From: Nitzschia sp. DOCU1
Lineage: Eukaryota > Bacillariophyta > Bacillariophyceae > Bacillariales > Bacillariaceae
NCBI GenBank assembly: GCA_951394045.1
Contig: OX596000.1
Span: 806,001-870,000 of the forward strand
Direction of reading: 5' to 3'
DNA: 64,000 nucleotides
This document shows positions 42,552 to 51,636 of the stretch, piece after piece. Under the pieces are notes generated by a model. It searched no databases. It saw nothing but the letters and a program-made list of their open reading frames with translations, and was not told where the DNA came from. The position numbers were made by a program, and so were the translations under genes. Each line of letters opens with the position of its first letter. The stretch's first letter is position 1.

Positions 42552-42889
42552 CTGAGCGTCAAGAGAGTGTTTAGTAAATTCCAGAAAGGTTGTTAATGAC
42601 GTTAGATGCCTTCGTTTGCATCGAAACGACGAAATATGTGGAATTCTAATGACGACGCCGCTCGAGGGCAAAAGGACGAAGAAATTCGTCGCGACGAAAA
42701 TCGTTGGTTGGATGTTAGGCGGGTTCAGAAGCTCATAACTGATTAGACCTTTTGGTATAGCATTACATAAATACTAATACATAGGTTTATACATTTCTTC
42801 ATCACTCACAGATGATTCGATTCCTTCGACCGCACAGACCAATCCCGATTTTGTTCGTGCTGTGGATGTTTGGGTGTATCCAAGACATC
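42552..42889. other. Helicase promoter, interrupted by the retrotransposon
   Basis: About 340 bp upstream of the helicase. Together with 48433-48543 it formed a divergent promoter before the insertion at the GCCAC target. Confidence 0.45.
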
Positions 42890-42894
42890 GCCAC
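42890..42894. repeat. Target-site duplication GCCAC (left)
   Basis: The 5 bp GCCAC before the left LTR matches the 5 bp after the right LTR (48428-48432). A 5 bp duplication is normal for Ty1/copia integration. Confidence 0.92.
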
Positions 42895-43046
42895 TGTTGT
42901 TGTGCGTGTCGAGTAAACGGGGAGCTAAACAAGTTATGAGACTAGTATCCATGGGAAGTTCTGATCTCCAGAGGAACGGCCATTCGGGCGCGCGCTGGCA
43001 GGGGCAACGGGCGCGTCGGCCGGGTGGCCGGCCTGGGGGATCAACA
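42895..43046 (-). repeat. 3' LTR of the copia element
   Basis: 152 bp, same sequence as 48276-48427 by eye (TGTTGTTGTGCGTGTCGAGT … GGGGGATCAACA). The pol frame runs through it to 42934. A purine-rich stretch (GGGTGAGGGTG, minus strand, near 43047-43058) abuts it as a possible polypurine tract. Confidence 0.92.
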
Positions 43047-46000
43047 CACCCTCACCCATGGTGCTCACACTTGAAACGCAGTTGGTGAGTGACGCACAGA
43101 TAGCCGCCGACGAAGTGGCGGCAGATTCAATTGTAGGGGAAAATTTCGATTGGATGGCATTGGAAGACGTCGGAGTGTCAGTCGTGTTGTCGACGAAATC
43201 TTCACGAAGGCAGTCGAAGTAATTTTGCTCAGGATTTTTCGGGTCATATAAATATGAGGAACGGATTGCCCGATGATGTTGCGCAGGGTGATGCTTGGTG
43301 AAATAGTCCGAGCGGCTCAAGGTTCCTTTCTGCCAACAGATGTGGAACTGGCCCTGACGGACGCGGTCGCGTATCCAGTAGAACCGCATGTCCACGGCCT
43401 TGGATCGCTTTTGTTTCACGGTGTCATTGGCGATGCCAACAGCGGTGGTGTTGTCAACAAAAATTGGGGTCGGTGGTTGCGGGTGTCCCATTTCTTCGAG
43501 GCAGGTGCGGATGGGACATGCCTCTTTCGCATTGTGGAAGGTTCCGCCCAGTTCAGCTTCCGCGGCGGATGAAAGTACTTCGCGCATGATGGCACAGGGG
43601 ACATGGATGGGCCCATTGCAAGGCGGCGGAATGGCTGGGTTGGTTGTTTTGTCACTTAAAAAGTGATATCCTGCAAAGCGAGAACGGCCCTGTGGCTCGG
43701 AAAGGTAGCTGGCATCGCTGTCGATTACCAGTTGCATGTCACTGCGGTGGTACCGGATGGTGGCATCGGGGTGGGTTGCCGCGTAGTTGAGAAATTTTGT
43801 GATGGCATTCATTGTTTTCATGGTGGCTTTGGTCTGGCTGGCGCTGAGGGTACCAAGAGCGGGCAACATAGTGCAGTCAACAGCACGTCCATAAAATAGA
43901 AACACGCCAATTACCTCCTGTACACGTTTGATGCCGGGGGGGTCAAGTTTTGGGGACGTATCGTCGGCGGTGGCGAATTGGACCTTGGCCCCATAGGCAG
44001 GTTTTTGCCATGCGTGGGGCGCATCTTCGGGGCGGTCGGGTGCCGGATGGGCAAAGCGGTACAGTGCGCGTTCGACATATCCGGGCATTGAAATGTCGAC
44101 CGTGCCCTTCTCGTAATCCCAGGCCAGGGTCAGTCCGCAGTATTTGGTACCATCCCAATCCTCGCTGACAACATAGTGTTGGCGCAAGGCGGACAGGAGG
44201 TGGTCGGCGTCGGCACGGTCAATGTACTTTACCCCGAAATCATCAACGACCAAGGAAAAAGTGAGCGGTCTTGTGGCATGTTTCCATAGGCCCGGGGTGT
44301 GCTTGACGGGAGCATACCCAGCTGGTTCCAGGAGGGTGCAGAGACGGTCGTTGGCGATTCGTCCAGATTGGGCAAGACCATACATGCCTTTGCGGACTTC
44401 CGTGTAGACGAAACCATTTTCATCGGGTTCGAGGTTATACAAGGTAAGCATGGTGGAAGGGATATTGCGGACATGTATCTTCATGTACTCATAATCTTTG
44501 GGTTCCAGCGGGGTACCCAGGTAAAATGCGCTGATGTCGCCTGTCATAAAGCGGGCACCAGGCGTGGATATTACGCTGTTGAACAGGACTTTGCAAGTGA
44601 TGAGATCCGCCGTTTTAGTGCTGGCGTCGCCTGTGAAGTTGAGGCGATCCCCGCCGATTGTCCACCGGACACGATGTTGTTTGGTTTTTTCTGGTCGATG
44701 GGCGCAGACAATACGTAGGTACGTGGGGCGTTTTTTGACCTGGTCTTTTTTGATGAAGACGATGGTGTTTGTGCCTTCCACGTTTTTGTAGCCATTTGCG
44801 AGCAGACCAATTTCCTCACAGTTGGCTTCTTCCCACATAGGGCCTTGCGAGGACCGACTTAGTTCGGGATACTCAGCGAGGGCCCCGGTATCAGGGTTGA
44901 AGGCATTACCATGTAGTGCGAGTTCCAGGGTGGAAAAGCTAGGGGAGACGGATTCCATGGCGGCGGCAGCACGTTGTGGGCGGCTTGATCCCGTGGCTTG
45001 GCGGGTGCGATGGTGATGAGCGGGTCCGGGCGTTGGGGGACGGCGGGGATTGGTCGGTGCTTTTCGACGACGGAGTTGGCGGCGCTTGGCATTGCGGGCT
45101 TTGGGGCCGGTTTGCTGGTTGTAGGTCATGGTAGCTTCATTTGGGAGCACTGTAGCGATTGGGTTGGTTGTTGTCACAACGGGGCCAGTAGGTGGTTCTG
45201 GTGCGATGATCGCAGGCAAAACTGCTGGCTTTGGTTCATCATCCAACATCGGGATTGCAAGGAGCTCCTTTGGGGCATCATGGTTTCGTGGGTGGCGCAT
45301 GGGGGAATTCGGTGGCGATACAATTGGAACGGGCACCCTCAGAGGTGGCGCAGGGACTGCTGTGATCGGGACTACAGCAGGGTTTGGTGGCGATTCCACC
45401 CTCAGTGGTGCGGCAGGGGCGACATCTTGGATTGGATTGGCCGGTGGCGGCGGAGCATTATTCAACAATTCACCTAATTGTTGCAGAGCTTGGCGATTGT
45501 GGTTGGAAGGAATTGGACCGGTTGTGGAGGCTTCGAGGGCAGCCACTATGTCGCGCAGGCTGGCATGAATTAGGTCATCGGTCGTTGCAGTTGGAATGGG
45601 GACAGTGGATGAAAAAAATTCCACTCCATCACTGATGCGGAGTTTGCGCGTATCCGTCATGTAAACTTCGTAACACCGATACGATTCCATGGCAGGGCCC
45701 ACATACCATCCACTGGCAGCATGTGGTCCCCAAGTTTCACGGAGCCCAGGTTTCTCGTGGACGAGGACTTTGCATCCGGGTGGGCCAATGGGCGTCTTGT
45801 TGTAATCAAAGGGGCCATAGATTTGGCTGTATGCAGATAGTTTGGGATTGATGCGCGATCCCCTCAAAAGATTCAAGGTGATAGTGGCTTGCGGAAGGAG
45901 CCGGTCCCATAAATGGATAGGAAAGCTTGGATCAGTGGAGCAGAGGCCCGCGATGAAATGATTTTTAAACGTCTGGATGGCCCGTTCTGCCGCATTACGG

Positions 46001-47028
46001 CGATGTACATAGGGTGGGACTAATTGATAGTCTAGAGCTTCCTCGTGCATAAAGTCTTTGAGCAGCTGTGAGCATTCATTGTCCAATATATGTAGTTTTG
46101 GACGGCAGCCGGCGGACGTGAGTGATTTGTGCGCTTCTTGGAATGCTGCCTTGTGGGATTCTTTGCTGCGATTACGCATGGGAATTGGCAAAATGCAATT
46201 ACTGTCAAAGTCGTATACCACGAGGATGTAATTGTTCCCATTAGACGATGGGGCAACAAATTTTCCTGTCAAGTCACTGTAGATTTTACCCGGTTGGACG
46301 GTAGTAGCATAGATGGCGTGCGATCGTTCATTCGGGATTTCCGAGATCGGGAATAGCAATTCATCGGGTTCATTGTCGTCACGTGGGGCAGGGATTGCTT
46401 TGGTGGACCTCTGATTCTTGCGTGCCTGATTCAAGTGGCCTTTGATGGTGGCCTCGGAATGCGGGGGATGTTTTGCCAGGGACTCGGTAGTGAGACCTGG
46501 AAGGCCTGTCACATAGTTGTTTTTAAGCGCCTGCTTCAACGTGGATAAAACGGGTGAAAACAGGGCAGCATGGTGGAAGGCGACAATGGATTGAGCTGTG
46601 GTGGGGCCAACAGCGGCGTGTGCAATTTCCGAAGGAGGTTCCAGTGGGATGGTCCACAGGTGTGAAGTGGGGTCGCGAGTGCCACTCAGGACACGGCTTC
46701 CATCATAGAGAATGGAAACACAAACATTGTCGAATTGAACAGTACACCCTGCGTCCACAAGGACGCTGACAGATATGAGGGGAAGCGAGGCCATTTCAGG
46801 GATGCGGTATGCTTTTCGGGCCGACAGGGGCAACGATGGCAAATTGACATAACCCTCGTGGGTCGCATACATCATATCGCCATTTGGGTTGGCGACTGGT
46901 AACAGCGAGGCTAGTGCATGCAGGTTGATAAGGGCGGCATTGATTGGGAAGAAATTTGATGTGGCGCCAGAGTCAACATAGGCAGTACTAGGAGGAGTGG
47001 TCGGGGGACCTGATGTAATAGAACACAC
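42934..47028 (-). CDS. pol: Pol polyprotein (protease, integrase, RT, RNase H) of the copia element
   Basis: About 1,364 residues as an ORF; the frame is open upstream to the gag TGA, so the first codon at 47028 (GTG) is not a defined start. Aspartic protease DSGAT lies near residue 19; integrase catalytic region at about 250-450 with Asp near 252, ILDNE near 315 and Glu near 349; a Pro-rich linker at 505-700; RT at about 750-960 with VVDDFG near 927; RNase H near 1115-1250 (DSDASYL, AEAELGG). No frameshift or stop disrupts it. Expression probably needs passage through the gag stop. The C-terminal residues are encoded by the 3' LTR. Confidence 0.92.
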   Translation of the reverse strand: MCSITSGPPTTPPSTAYVDSGATSNFFPINAALINLHALASLLPVANPNGDMMYATHEGYVNLPSLPLSARKAYRIPEMASLPLISVSVLVDAGCTVQFDNVCVSILYDGSRVLSGTRDPTSHLWTIPLEPPSEIAHAAVGPTTAQSIVAFHHAALFSPVLSTLKQALKNNYVTGLPGLTTESLAKHPPHSEATIKGHLNQARKNQRSTKAIPAPRDDNEPDELLFPISEIPNERSHAIYATTVQPGKIYSDLTGKFVAPSSNGNNYILVVYDFDSNCILPIPMRNRSKESHKAAFQEAHKSLTSAGCRPKLHILDNECSQLLKDFMHEEALDYQLVPPYVHRRNAAERAIQTFKNHFIAGLCSTDPSFPIHLWDRLLPQATITLNLLRGSRINPKLSAYSQIYGPFDYNKTPIGPPGCKVLVHEKPGLRETWGPHAASGWYVGPAMESYRCYEVYMTDTRKLRISDGVEFFSSTVPIPTATTDDLIHASLRDIVAALEASTTGPIPSNHNRQALQQLGELLNNAPPPPANPIQDVAPAAPLRVESPPNPAVVPITAVPAPPLRVPVPIVSPPNSPMRHPRNHDAPKELLAIPMLDDEPKPAVLPAIIAPEPPTGPVVTTTNPIATVLPNEATMTYNQQTGPKARNAKRRQLRRRKAPTNPRRPPTPGPAHHHRTRQATGSSRPQRAAAAMESVSPSFSTLELALHGNAFNPDTGALAEYPELSRSSQGPMWEEANCEEIGLLANGYKNVEGTNTIVFIKKDQVKKRPTYLRIVCAHRPEKTKQHRVRWTIGGDRLNFTGDASTKTADLITCKVLFNSVISTPGARFMTGDISAFYLGTPLEPKDYEYMKIHVRNIPSTMLTLYNLEPDENGFVYTEVRKGMYGLAQSGRIANDRLCTLLEPAGYAPVKHTPGLWKHATRPLTFSLVVDDFGVKYIDRADADHLLSALRQHYVVSEDWDGTKYCGLTLAWDYEKGTVDISMPGYVERALYRFAHPAPDRPEDAPHAWQKPAYGAKVQFATADDTSPKLDPPGIKRVQEVIGVFLFYGRAVDCTMLPALGTLSASQTKATMKTMNAITKFLNYAATHPDATIRYHRSDMQLVIDSDASYLSEPQGRSRFAGYHFLSDKTTNPAIPPPCNGPIHVPCAIMREVLSSAAEAELGGTFHNAKEACPIRTCLEEMGHPQPPTPIFVDNTTAVGIANDTVKQKRSKAVDMRFYWIRDRVRQGQFHICWQKGTLSRSDYFTKHHPAQHHRAIRSSYLYDPKNPEQNYFDCLREDFVDNTTDTPTSSNAIQSKFSPTIESAATSSAAICASLTNCVSSVSTMGEGVLIPQAGHPADAPVAPASARPNGRSSGDQNFPWILVS

Positions 47029-47052
47029 ACTAGTTAAAGGTTTAATTTTAAC

Positions 47053-47088
47053 AGTTGGAACTGTGGCACCAGGCTCCCGCCCGCTTCA
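47053..47088 (-). other. In-frame gag-pol junction with a single TGA
   Basis: Gag ends …CCC AAA GAT GAA TGA at 47086 and the same frame continues open (AGC GGG CGG GAG…) into pol with no other stop. Gag and pol are in phase (1,110 bp from the gag ATG to 47028). This fits stop-codon readthrough or an as yet unseen alternative. Confidence 0.75.
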
Positions 47089-48138
47089 TTCATCTTTGGG
47101 TTCTTTGGGGCGTGGGGCAGGGCGGCGGCCAGTGTTAATCATGCGGCAGCCACGCATCATGTTGGTGATGGTGGCTTCGTCCTCGTGCCCGTCTTTCTTG
47201 TTGGTGCATGTTTTGGAAGTGTGATGCTTCACAAAACTCAGGCCATGACTATGACAATAGTACATTTCCTTTGTTCCCACTCGAACAGGCGCCTCAGTGC
47301 TAGCAGGGCTAGGGGCAGCCACGAAGGTGTTCACGGGGCTTTGGAGTGCACTGGCAGCAAAACCAGCCTGTTTACTTGTGGTTTCTTCAACACGGATTTT
47401 GTTGGCTTCCGTGAAGTGCTCTTTGAATAAAGCGATTTTCTTTCGGTCTTCAGCTGACTTCATCTTCCAATCTCGGATATAGGTGGTCATGACACCGGAT
47501 GCAGCCAGGGTCTCCAAAGTGAGGGCCATGGCTGTCCCATCGCTGATTTCATTGGACGTTCCCGCGGCAATCGATTGGCAGTGCATGATGCGATCCCACA
47601 GGATCTCAATCCCATCCTCAGGATTCCATTCCCCACGAAGCTGGGCGCGGTTCTTTTCTAGGTCAGCCGCGGTGAGCTCACCATATGTACTGTGCAGGTG
47701 GGAGATGAGTTGAAGCGGCGTGACATCCGAATAAAGAAAATTGGGGTCCTTAAGCACGGAGTAAAAGCGTTCGTCGACGGCCTCAAGGACTTGTTTCTTT
47801 AATCCATCCTTAATTGCTTCGTATTCCCGGTATAGTTTCAAGCGTTGGTCATGGATTCGGTCCCCGGCACGGATCTGGGCATCGGTAGCGTCCGCAGCAG
47901 GGGCGGCCTGGATGCCTGGTGGGGTTGGCGCAGTGTAGGTCACGCCCGTCAGCTTTTTGTAGCTGTCGGAGGATAGCACAATGCCGAGCTGACCATGCTG
48001 CCCACCGCCAAGTTCGGAGGGTTGGGAGCGTGCGTTCTGGAATACTTCGGCCAGGAGTTGTTGGATGGTAATAGGGTCAGGCTGACCGACGATGGGGGTA
48101 AGTGTCGTTTTAGGAAAAACAATGACAGGGACAGACAT
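47086..48138 (-). CDS. gag: Gag-like capsid/nucleocapsid protein of the copia element
   Basis: 350 residues from an ATG at 48138 (MSVPVIVFPKTTLTP). The middle has copia-gag-like helices (LISHLHSTYGELTAADLEKN). The C-terminal region ends in a Cys/His cluster YYCHSHGLSFVKHHTSKTC, a C-x2-H-x7-H-x4-C arrangement rather than the usual CCHC knuckle, before a basic Pro-rich tail. It forms the virus-like particle and packages the RNA in this element type (family knowledge). Confidence 0.88.
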   Translation of the reverse strand: MSVPVIVFPKTTLTPIVGQPDPITIQQLLAEVFQNARSQPSELGGGQHGQLGIVLSSDSYKKLTGVTYTAPTPPGIQAAPAADATDAQIRAGDRIHDQRLKLYREYEAIKDGLKKQVLEAVDERFYSVLKDPNFLYSDVTPLQLISHLHSTYGELTAADLEKNRAQLRGEWNPEDGIEILWDRIMHCQSIAAGTSNEISDGTAMALTLETLAASGVMTTYIRDWKMKSAEDRKKIALFKEHFTEANKIRVEETTSKQAGFAASALQSPVNTFVAAPSPASTEAPVRVGTKEMYYCHSHGLSFVKHHTSKTCTNKKDGHEDEATITNMMRGCRMINTGRRPAPRPKEPKDE

Positions 48139-48263
48139 GGTGTCGTCGGTAGGGCAAAATACTGGAGTATTGGCCGGTAAAGGGACACGAAAACGCTTCG
48201 GTCAGGGCGATCGTTGACAAAGGCAAACGATGGTAAGGGCAACGATAGGTGCAGGTTGATCGT

Positions 48264-48275
48264 CTTGTTTAGCTC
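48264..48275 (-). promoter_or_regulatory. Candidate primer-binding site, complementary to the LTR
   Basis: Immediately inside the 5' LTR the minus strand reads GAGCTAAACAAG. It is perfectly complementary to CTTGTTTAGCTC inside the same LTR (minus strand of 48303-48314). A tRNA-primed PBS normally starts TGG; this one does not. In the RNA the two 12-mers could pair around a 27 nt loop. Confidence 0.6.
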
Positions 48276-48427
48276 TGTTGTTGTGCGTGTCGAGTAAACG
48301 GGGAGCTAAACAAGTTATGAGACTAGTATCCATGGGAAGTTCTGATCTCCAGAGGAACGGCCATTCGGGCGCGCGCTGGCAGGGGCAACGGGCGCGTCGG
48401 CCGGGTGGCCGGCCTGGGGGATCAACA
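48276..48427 (-). repeat. 5' LTR of the copia element
   Basis: 152 bp, matching the 3' LTR. In transcription direction it starts TGTTGATCCCCCAGGC. It carries CTCATAACTTGTTTAGCTC, an initiator-like CTCA next to the 12 nt that complement the PBS. No clear TATA box was seen. Confidence 0.92.
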
Positions 48428-48432
48428 GCCAC
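48428..48432. repeat. Target-site duplication GCCAC (right)
   Basis: Matches the 5 bp before the left LTR. Confidence 0.92.
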
Positions 48433-48543
48433 GACTGACCGCTTATCACCTCCCGAGCCTCCATCATTGAAAGACTCTCACAAAAAATCAATTTCTCTCC
48501 ACAACAAAGCCAAAGCCCGAAAAACCAACTCATACCAACAGCA

Positions 48544-48987
48544 ATGGCCAGCACAAAAACCTACTCATACAATCCATCACATGGCGTCCACAAGAGCACC
48601 TCCTACAATACCGCAGGCCAAGAAGCAATCATCCTCGACCCCAATGATACATACCCGAGCAACAGTTCGTCGCAACATGTTCCAGTCGCCACTTCTACTG
48701 TCCCACAGTCGACAAATACGGGCGTATGTGTTGAGAATTCCAAGTATGTTTACTTGCGAAGTCGAAAGCCCGTAATATTGACGTACTGCCCCAAATGTGC
48801 CAAGCAACATGTAACGACACATACGTGGACTAAGTCTACTGGAACGACATGGCTTTGTGTGGTTGCAGGAGTCTTCATTTTCTGGCCATTGTGTTGGCTC
48901 CCTTTGGTCATCAAACCAATGAAGCAAACGAACCATTATTGCAATGGCTGCGGAACAAAGGTCGGACGGGTCAAGCCATTTCAATAA
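48544..48987 (+). CDS. LITAF-domain (zf-LITAF-like) membrane-associated protein
   Basis: 147 residues from an ATG at 48544. The C-terminal half is a LITAF domain: CPKC (first Cys pair) … a hydrophobic membrane-inserting segment (WLCVVAGVFIFWPLCWLPLV) … CNGCG (second Cys pair). LITAF proteins are monotopic zinc proteins of endosomal and lysosomal membranes. The N-terminal half is Ser/Thr/Asn-rich. The copia 5' LTR now ends only about 110 bp before the ATG, so its promoter may be changed. Confidence 0.9.
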   Translation: MASTKTYSYNPSHGVHKSTSYNTAGQEAIILDPNDTYPSNSSSQHVPVATSTVPQSTNTGVCVENSKYVYLRSRKPVILTYCPKCAKQHVTTHTWTKSTGTTWLCVVAGVFIFWPLCWLPLVIKPMKQTNHYCNGCGTKVGRVKPFQ

Positions 48988-50133
48988 AGAACAACAACGG
49001 CACGCCTTGCAACTACGAATGAGCCGGGCAGTAATAATAAAAAAAAACTTGAAAGAAGTGTGCTATAATTGCTTTTGATGCTAGAAATGTGACGATATAG
49101 CAAAAGCGTGCGCTAACAACCGGTCATTCCCGCTCAAGAGGAACAATTGAAATCTACTATTGTAGTACCCCCTATTCTTCTTGGATTCAATAGTCAATCG
49201 GTGTAGCTATGAAAAGGGGTTGATCCTTACAACATTCCTTAAAATAATAGACAAAGAATGCCATTTGTACTTCCTTGCTTTGCATCGCCCTTTCCAACTA
49301 ACTTCTGCTCCCACGTTCGTAGATGACGTCGTCCCGAAGGAAGAAATTTGACTAAACGGACTCTCTTTTGCCGAGAATTTGACTACATGGACTTGTTGCG
49401 ATACACGCGACTGCACATTCGAATCACAGAAGTCATTTATGGGGCATCACGCACCATCACAGCGAGAGACAAGCACAAAAATCACGTTTCGTTTTGACGG
49501 TGAAACAGAAGCAAAAAGAGGATGGCGATGGGGTTGATAGGTCTCGAATATGAATGCAATCGAACTTGCGATGACCATGAGCTGATGTTTCATTGCTTTC
49601 AATCTGCAATGATGCCCCAATGCGGCCTCATTCCAGTTAGATGAAACCGGGGACAGACAGACGTCCCGAATTCGACATGGAGTTGATTTCACGATTCGAT
49701 TCGATGTACTCAGTACTACATCAAGCTGATGGCCTCGTGGCGAAAGCTTTTGCAGCATTGAGCACGTCTGCGAGGGGATTTTTAATGAAACATGGTGAAA
49801 CGTATTCTCGCACTGTTTTGGACGTTTCGTCGTCCTGATAGCGAAAACGTTTGGATCCCACGTTAGCAATAAGCCTCCTAAGTTTTTTTCGCAGTTGGTC
49901 CTTCACGAAACAAACCAAAGGAAAACATCACGATCATGGCAAAAACTTATCAGTATGGTACATTTGTGACGTGAAACTGAAAAAACGTCCCTACAACCAC
50001 GAAGAGCATCGCTTGCACGCCATGATTCCCACCCAGCTCCCTCCGACTTTGCTTTCTGGCTCATAAAGTTAGATTTCGTCTGGAATCCGCTTGCATTACT
50101 CTACAGTGACGCGACTTGCCCTGTTCGATCACC
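48988..50133. other. Intergenic, about 1.1 kb
   Basis: Between the LITAF gene and the Ser/Lys-rich secreted protein. One A9 run near 49037. A 140-residue minus-strand ORF (49869-49447) has no ATG-proximal support or family likeness and is not accepted. No RNA or repeat supported. Confidence 0.35.
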
Positions 50134-51636
50134 ATGAAGTTTTCATTCTCTACCTTGTTTGTTGCCACCTGGCTTGTCTTTGACATGACTGCTTCTGCAG
50201 CCAACATTCGATCCTCTTCGTTCCAGGACGCGGGCCCACAAAGGGTCCGTGTGATCTCTTCCCGATTGGTGGCTGGAAATGAGATTGTGCAGCGTCAGAC
50301 CAGGCCCAAGTCGAATTCTGAAAAGTCTAGCAAGGCTAGCAATGATGCAAAGTCCAAGTCTGGAAAGAAGAAGGACAACCTCGCGCCCACTACTCCAGTG
50401 GCCACTGCTCCTCCCACGGACCGTCCGACTACCCCCAGGCCTACACCTGCGGCTCTCACCCGCCGTCCGACTATTCCCATGCCTGCTCCTTCTGTCCCTA
50501 CCCGCCGCCCGACGACTCCTAGACCTACACCTGCAACGGTCATTAGCACCTTGTCGCCCACTGTCAAAGAAAACGTTATTTTGTTGACAAGCAAGAGCGC
50601 TAAGAACAGCAAGTCTGATGGGCCGAGTAAGAAGTCCAAGAGTATTCGCGGAACGAGCAGCCCCACCGTGGCTCCAAAGTCTCCTAAAGGGGAATTCGAC
50701 CCCAAAAAGGCAAACTCCAATTCGAAGAAGGGTGGTGACCACGATAAGGGGTCGGTCAAAACTACTGAAAATGTTGAACCCTCCAAGAAGTCAAAGTCTG
50801 AGAAGCAGGATGAAGCGTCTGATGCAAGCAATGCATCGAAGAAGACAAGCAATTCCAACAAAACGAATGATGTGGCATCCAAGACTTCCAAGTCGGACAA
50901 GAAGAGTGGAGGCGAAGTGTCTGAGGTCAAGCAATCGAAGACAGCAAGCGATTCCAAGAAGGGTGATGAAGCATCCAAGTCTACAAAGAAAAGTCGCGGG
51001 GCATCGGGATCGTCGGATGAGAAGTCGTCCAAGACAGCAAGCGCTTCCAAGAAGGGGTCCGACAAGCAGGGCGATGGAGACTCCAAGTCCGCAAGCAAAA
51101 CTGGTGAGAAGTCATCCAAAAAGTCAGCTGGTTCCAATGAAGGCGATGAAACCTCCAAGTGTGAAAAGAAAAGTAGCGGAACATCTGGATCGTCTGATGG
51201 AAAGTCTTCGAAGAAATCAAGCAACGATTCGCAGTTTGCCCAGACGTTGGCACCATCCACCTTCCCAACGGCATCTCCGTCTGCTGCGCCCACCGTGCGA
51301 CCGACTGCATCCCCGACATTGAATCCTTCGCCGGCTCCAACTTCTCAACCTACTACCCAGCCTTCTCCTTCTCCAACCCAGCTTACCGCCAGCCCCACCA
51401 CTACTGTCGGTAACCCCACTTTGTCGCCGCTGCTGAGAACGAATTCGGAGGCTCCATCGGCACTTCCAAGTATGTCTCCGACGATTTTGATTGCCTCGGA
51501 AGGATCGGATCAGGAGCTTGACGACGAAACCGGGGGGTTGGCGATTTCTCAAAAGGCCTTGATTGGTAGCATGGTCGTGCTGGCTGCCTTTGTGGTGGGT
51601 GGACTGACCTATCACTACAAGACTCGCAACCAGTAA
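50134..51636 (+). CDS. Silaffin/SAP-like secreted or membrane protein, Ser/Lys- and Pro/Thr-rich
   Basis: 500 residues from the ATG at 50134 in ACCATG context (18 bp in from the longest frame). Signal peptide (MKFSFSTLFVATWLVFDMTA) ending near ASA. Two Pro/Thr-rich mucin-like segments (PTPAALTRRPTIPMPAPSVP; SPSAAPTVRPTASPT) flank about 190 residues of Ser/Lys repeats with clustered KxxK and SKK (for example KKSKSEK, KKGGD). A C-terminal membrane span (ALIGSMVVLAAFVVGGLTY) is followed by a short basic tail. This layout matches silaffin-like proteins and silicalemma-associated proteins of diatoms that organise silica deposition. Function here is inferred from composition and architecture only. 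Confidence 0.72.
   Translation: MKFSFSTLFVATWLVFDMTASAANIRSSSFQDAGPQRVRVISSRLVAGNEIVQRQTRPKSNSEKSSKASNDAKSKSGKKKDNLAPTTPVATAPPTDRPTTPRPTPAALTRRPTIPMPAPSVPTRRPTTPRPTPATVISTLSPTVKENVILLTSKSAKNSKSDGPSKKSKSIRGTSSPTVAPKSPKGEFDPKKANSNSKKGGDHDKGSVKTTENVEPSKKSKSEKQDEASDASNASKKTSNSNKTNDVASKTSKSDKKSGGEVSEVKQSKTASDSKKGDEASKSTKKSRGASGSSDEKSSKTASASKKGSDKQGDGDSKSASKTGEKSSKKSAGSNEGDETSKCEKKSSGTSGSSDGKSSKKSSNDSQFAQTLAPSTFPTASPSAAPTVRPTASPTLNPSPAPTSQPTTQPSPSPTQLTASPTTTVGNPTLSPLLRTNSEAPSALPSMSPTILIASEGSDQELDDETGGLAISQKALIGSMVVLAAFVVGGLTYHYKTRNQ

Larger units (their letters stand above)
42895..48427 (-). mobile_element. Complete Ty1/copia-type LTR retrotransposon
   Basis: 5,533 bp, bounded by 152 bp LTRs (TG…CA ends) and a GCCAC target duplication. 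It is oriented on the minus strand: 5' LTR at 48427-48276, gag at 48138-47086, pol to 42934, 3' LTR at 43046-42895. Domain order protease, integrase, reverse transcriptase, RNase H is the copia order. The RT motif VVDDFG differs from the usual YVDD and is like that of diatom copia lineages. The LTRs appear identical and the ORFs intact apart from one gag/pol stop, so the insertion looks young and possibly active. Confidence 0.95.

Noticed and set aside
45000..47250. Plus-strand ORFs rich in Gly/Trp inside the retrotransposon
   Set aside because: Antisense shadows of the pol and gag frames.
48264..48275. tRNA 3'-end primer-binding site
   Set aside because: The sequence next to the LTR starts GAG, not TGG, so a standard tRNA 3' end cannot pair; an internal tRNA half was not testable here.
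49447..49869. 140-residue minus-strand ORF
   Set aside because: No family likeness, no domain, average composition of non-coding DNA.
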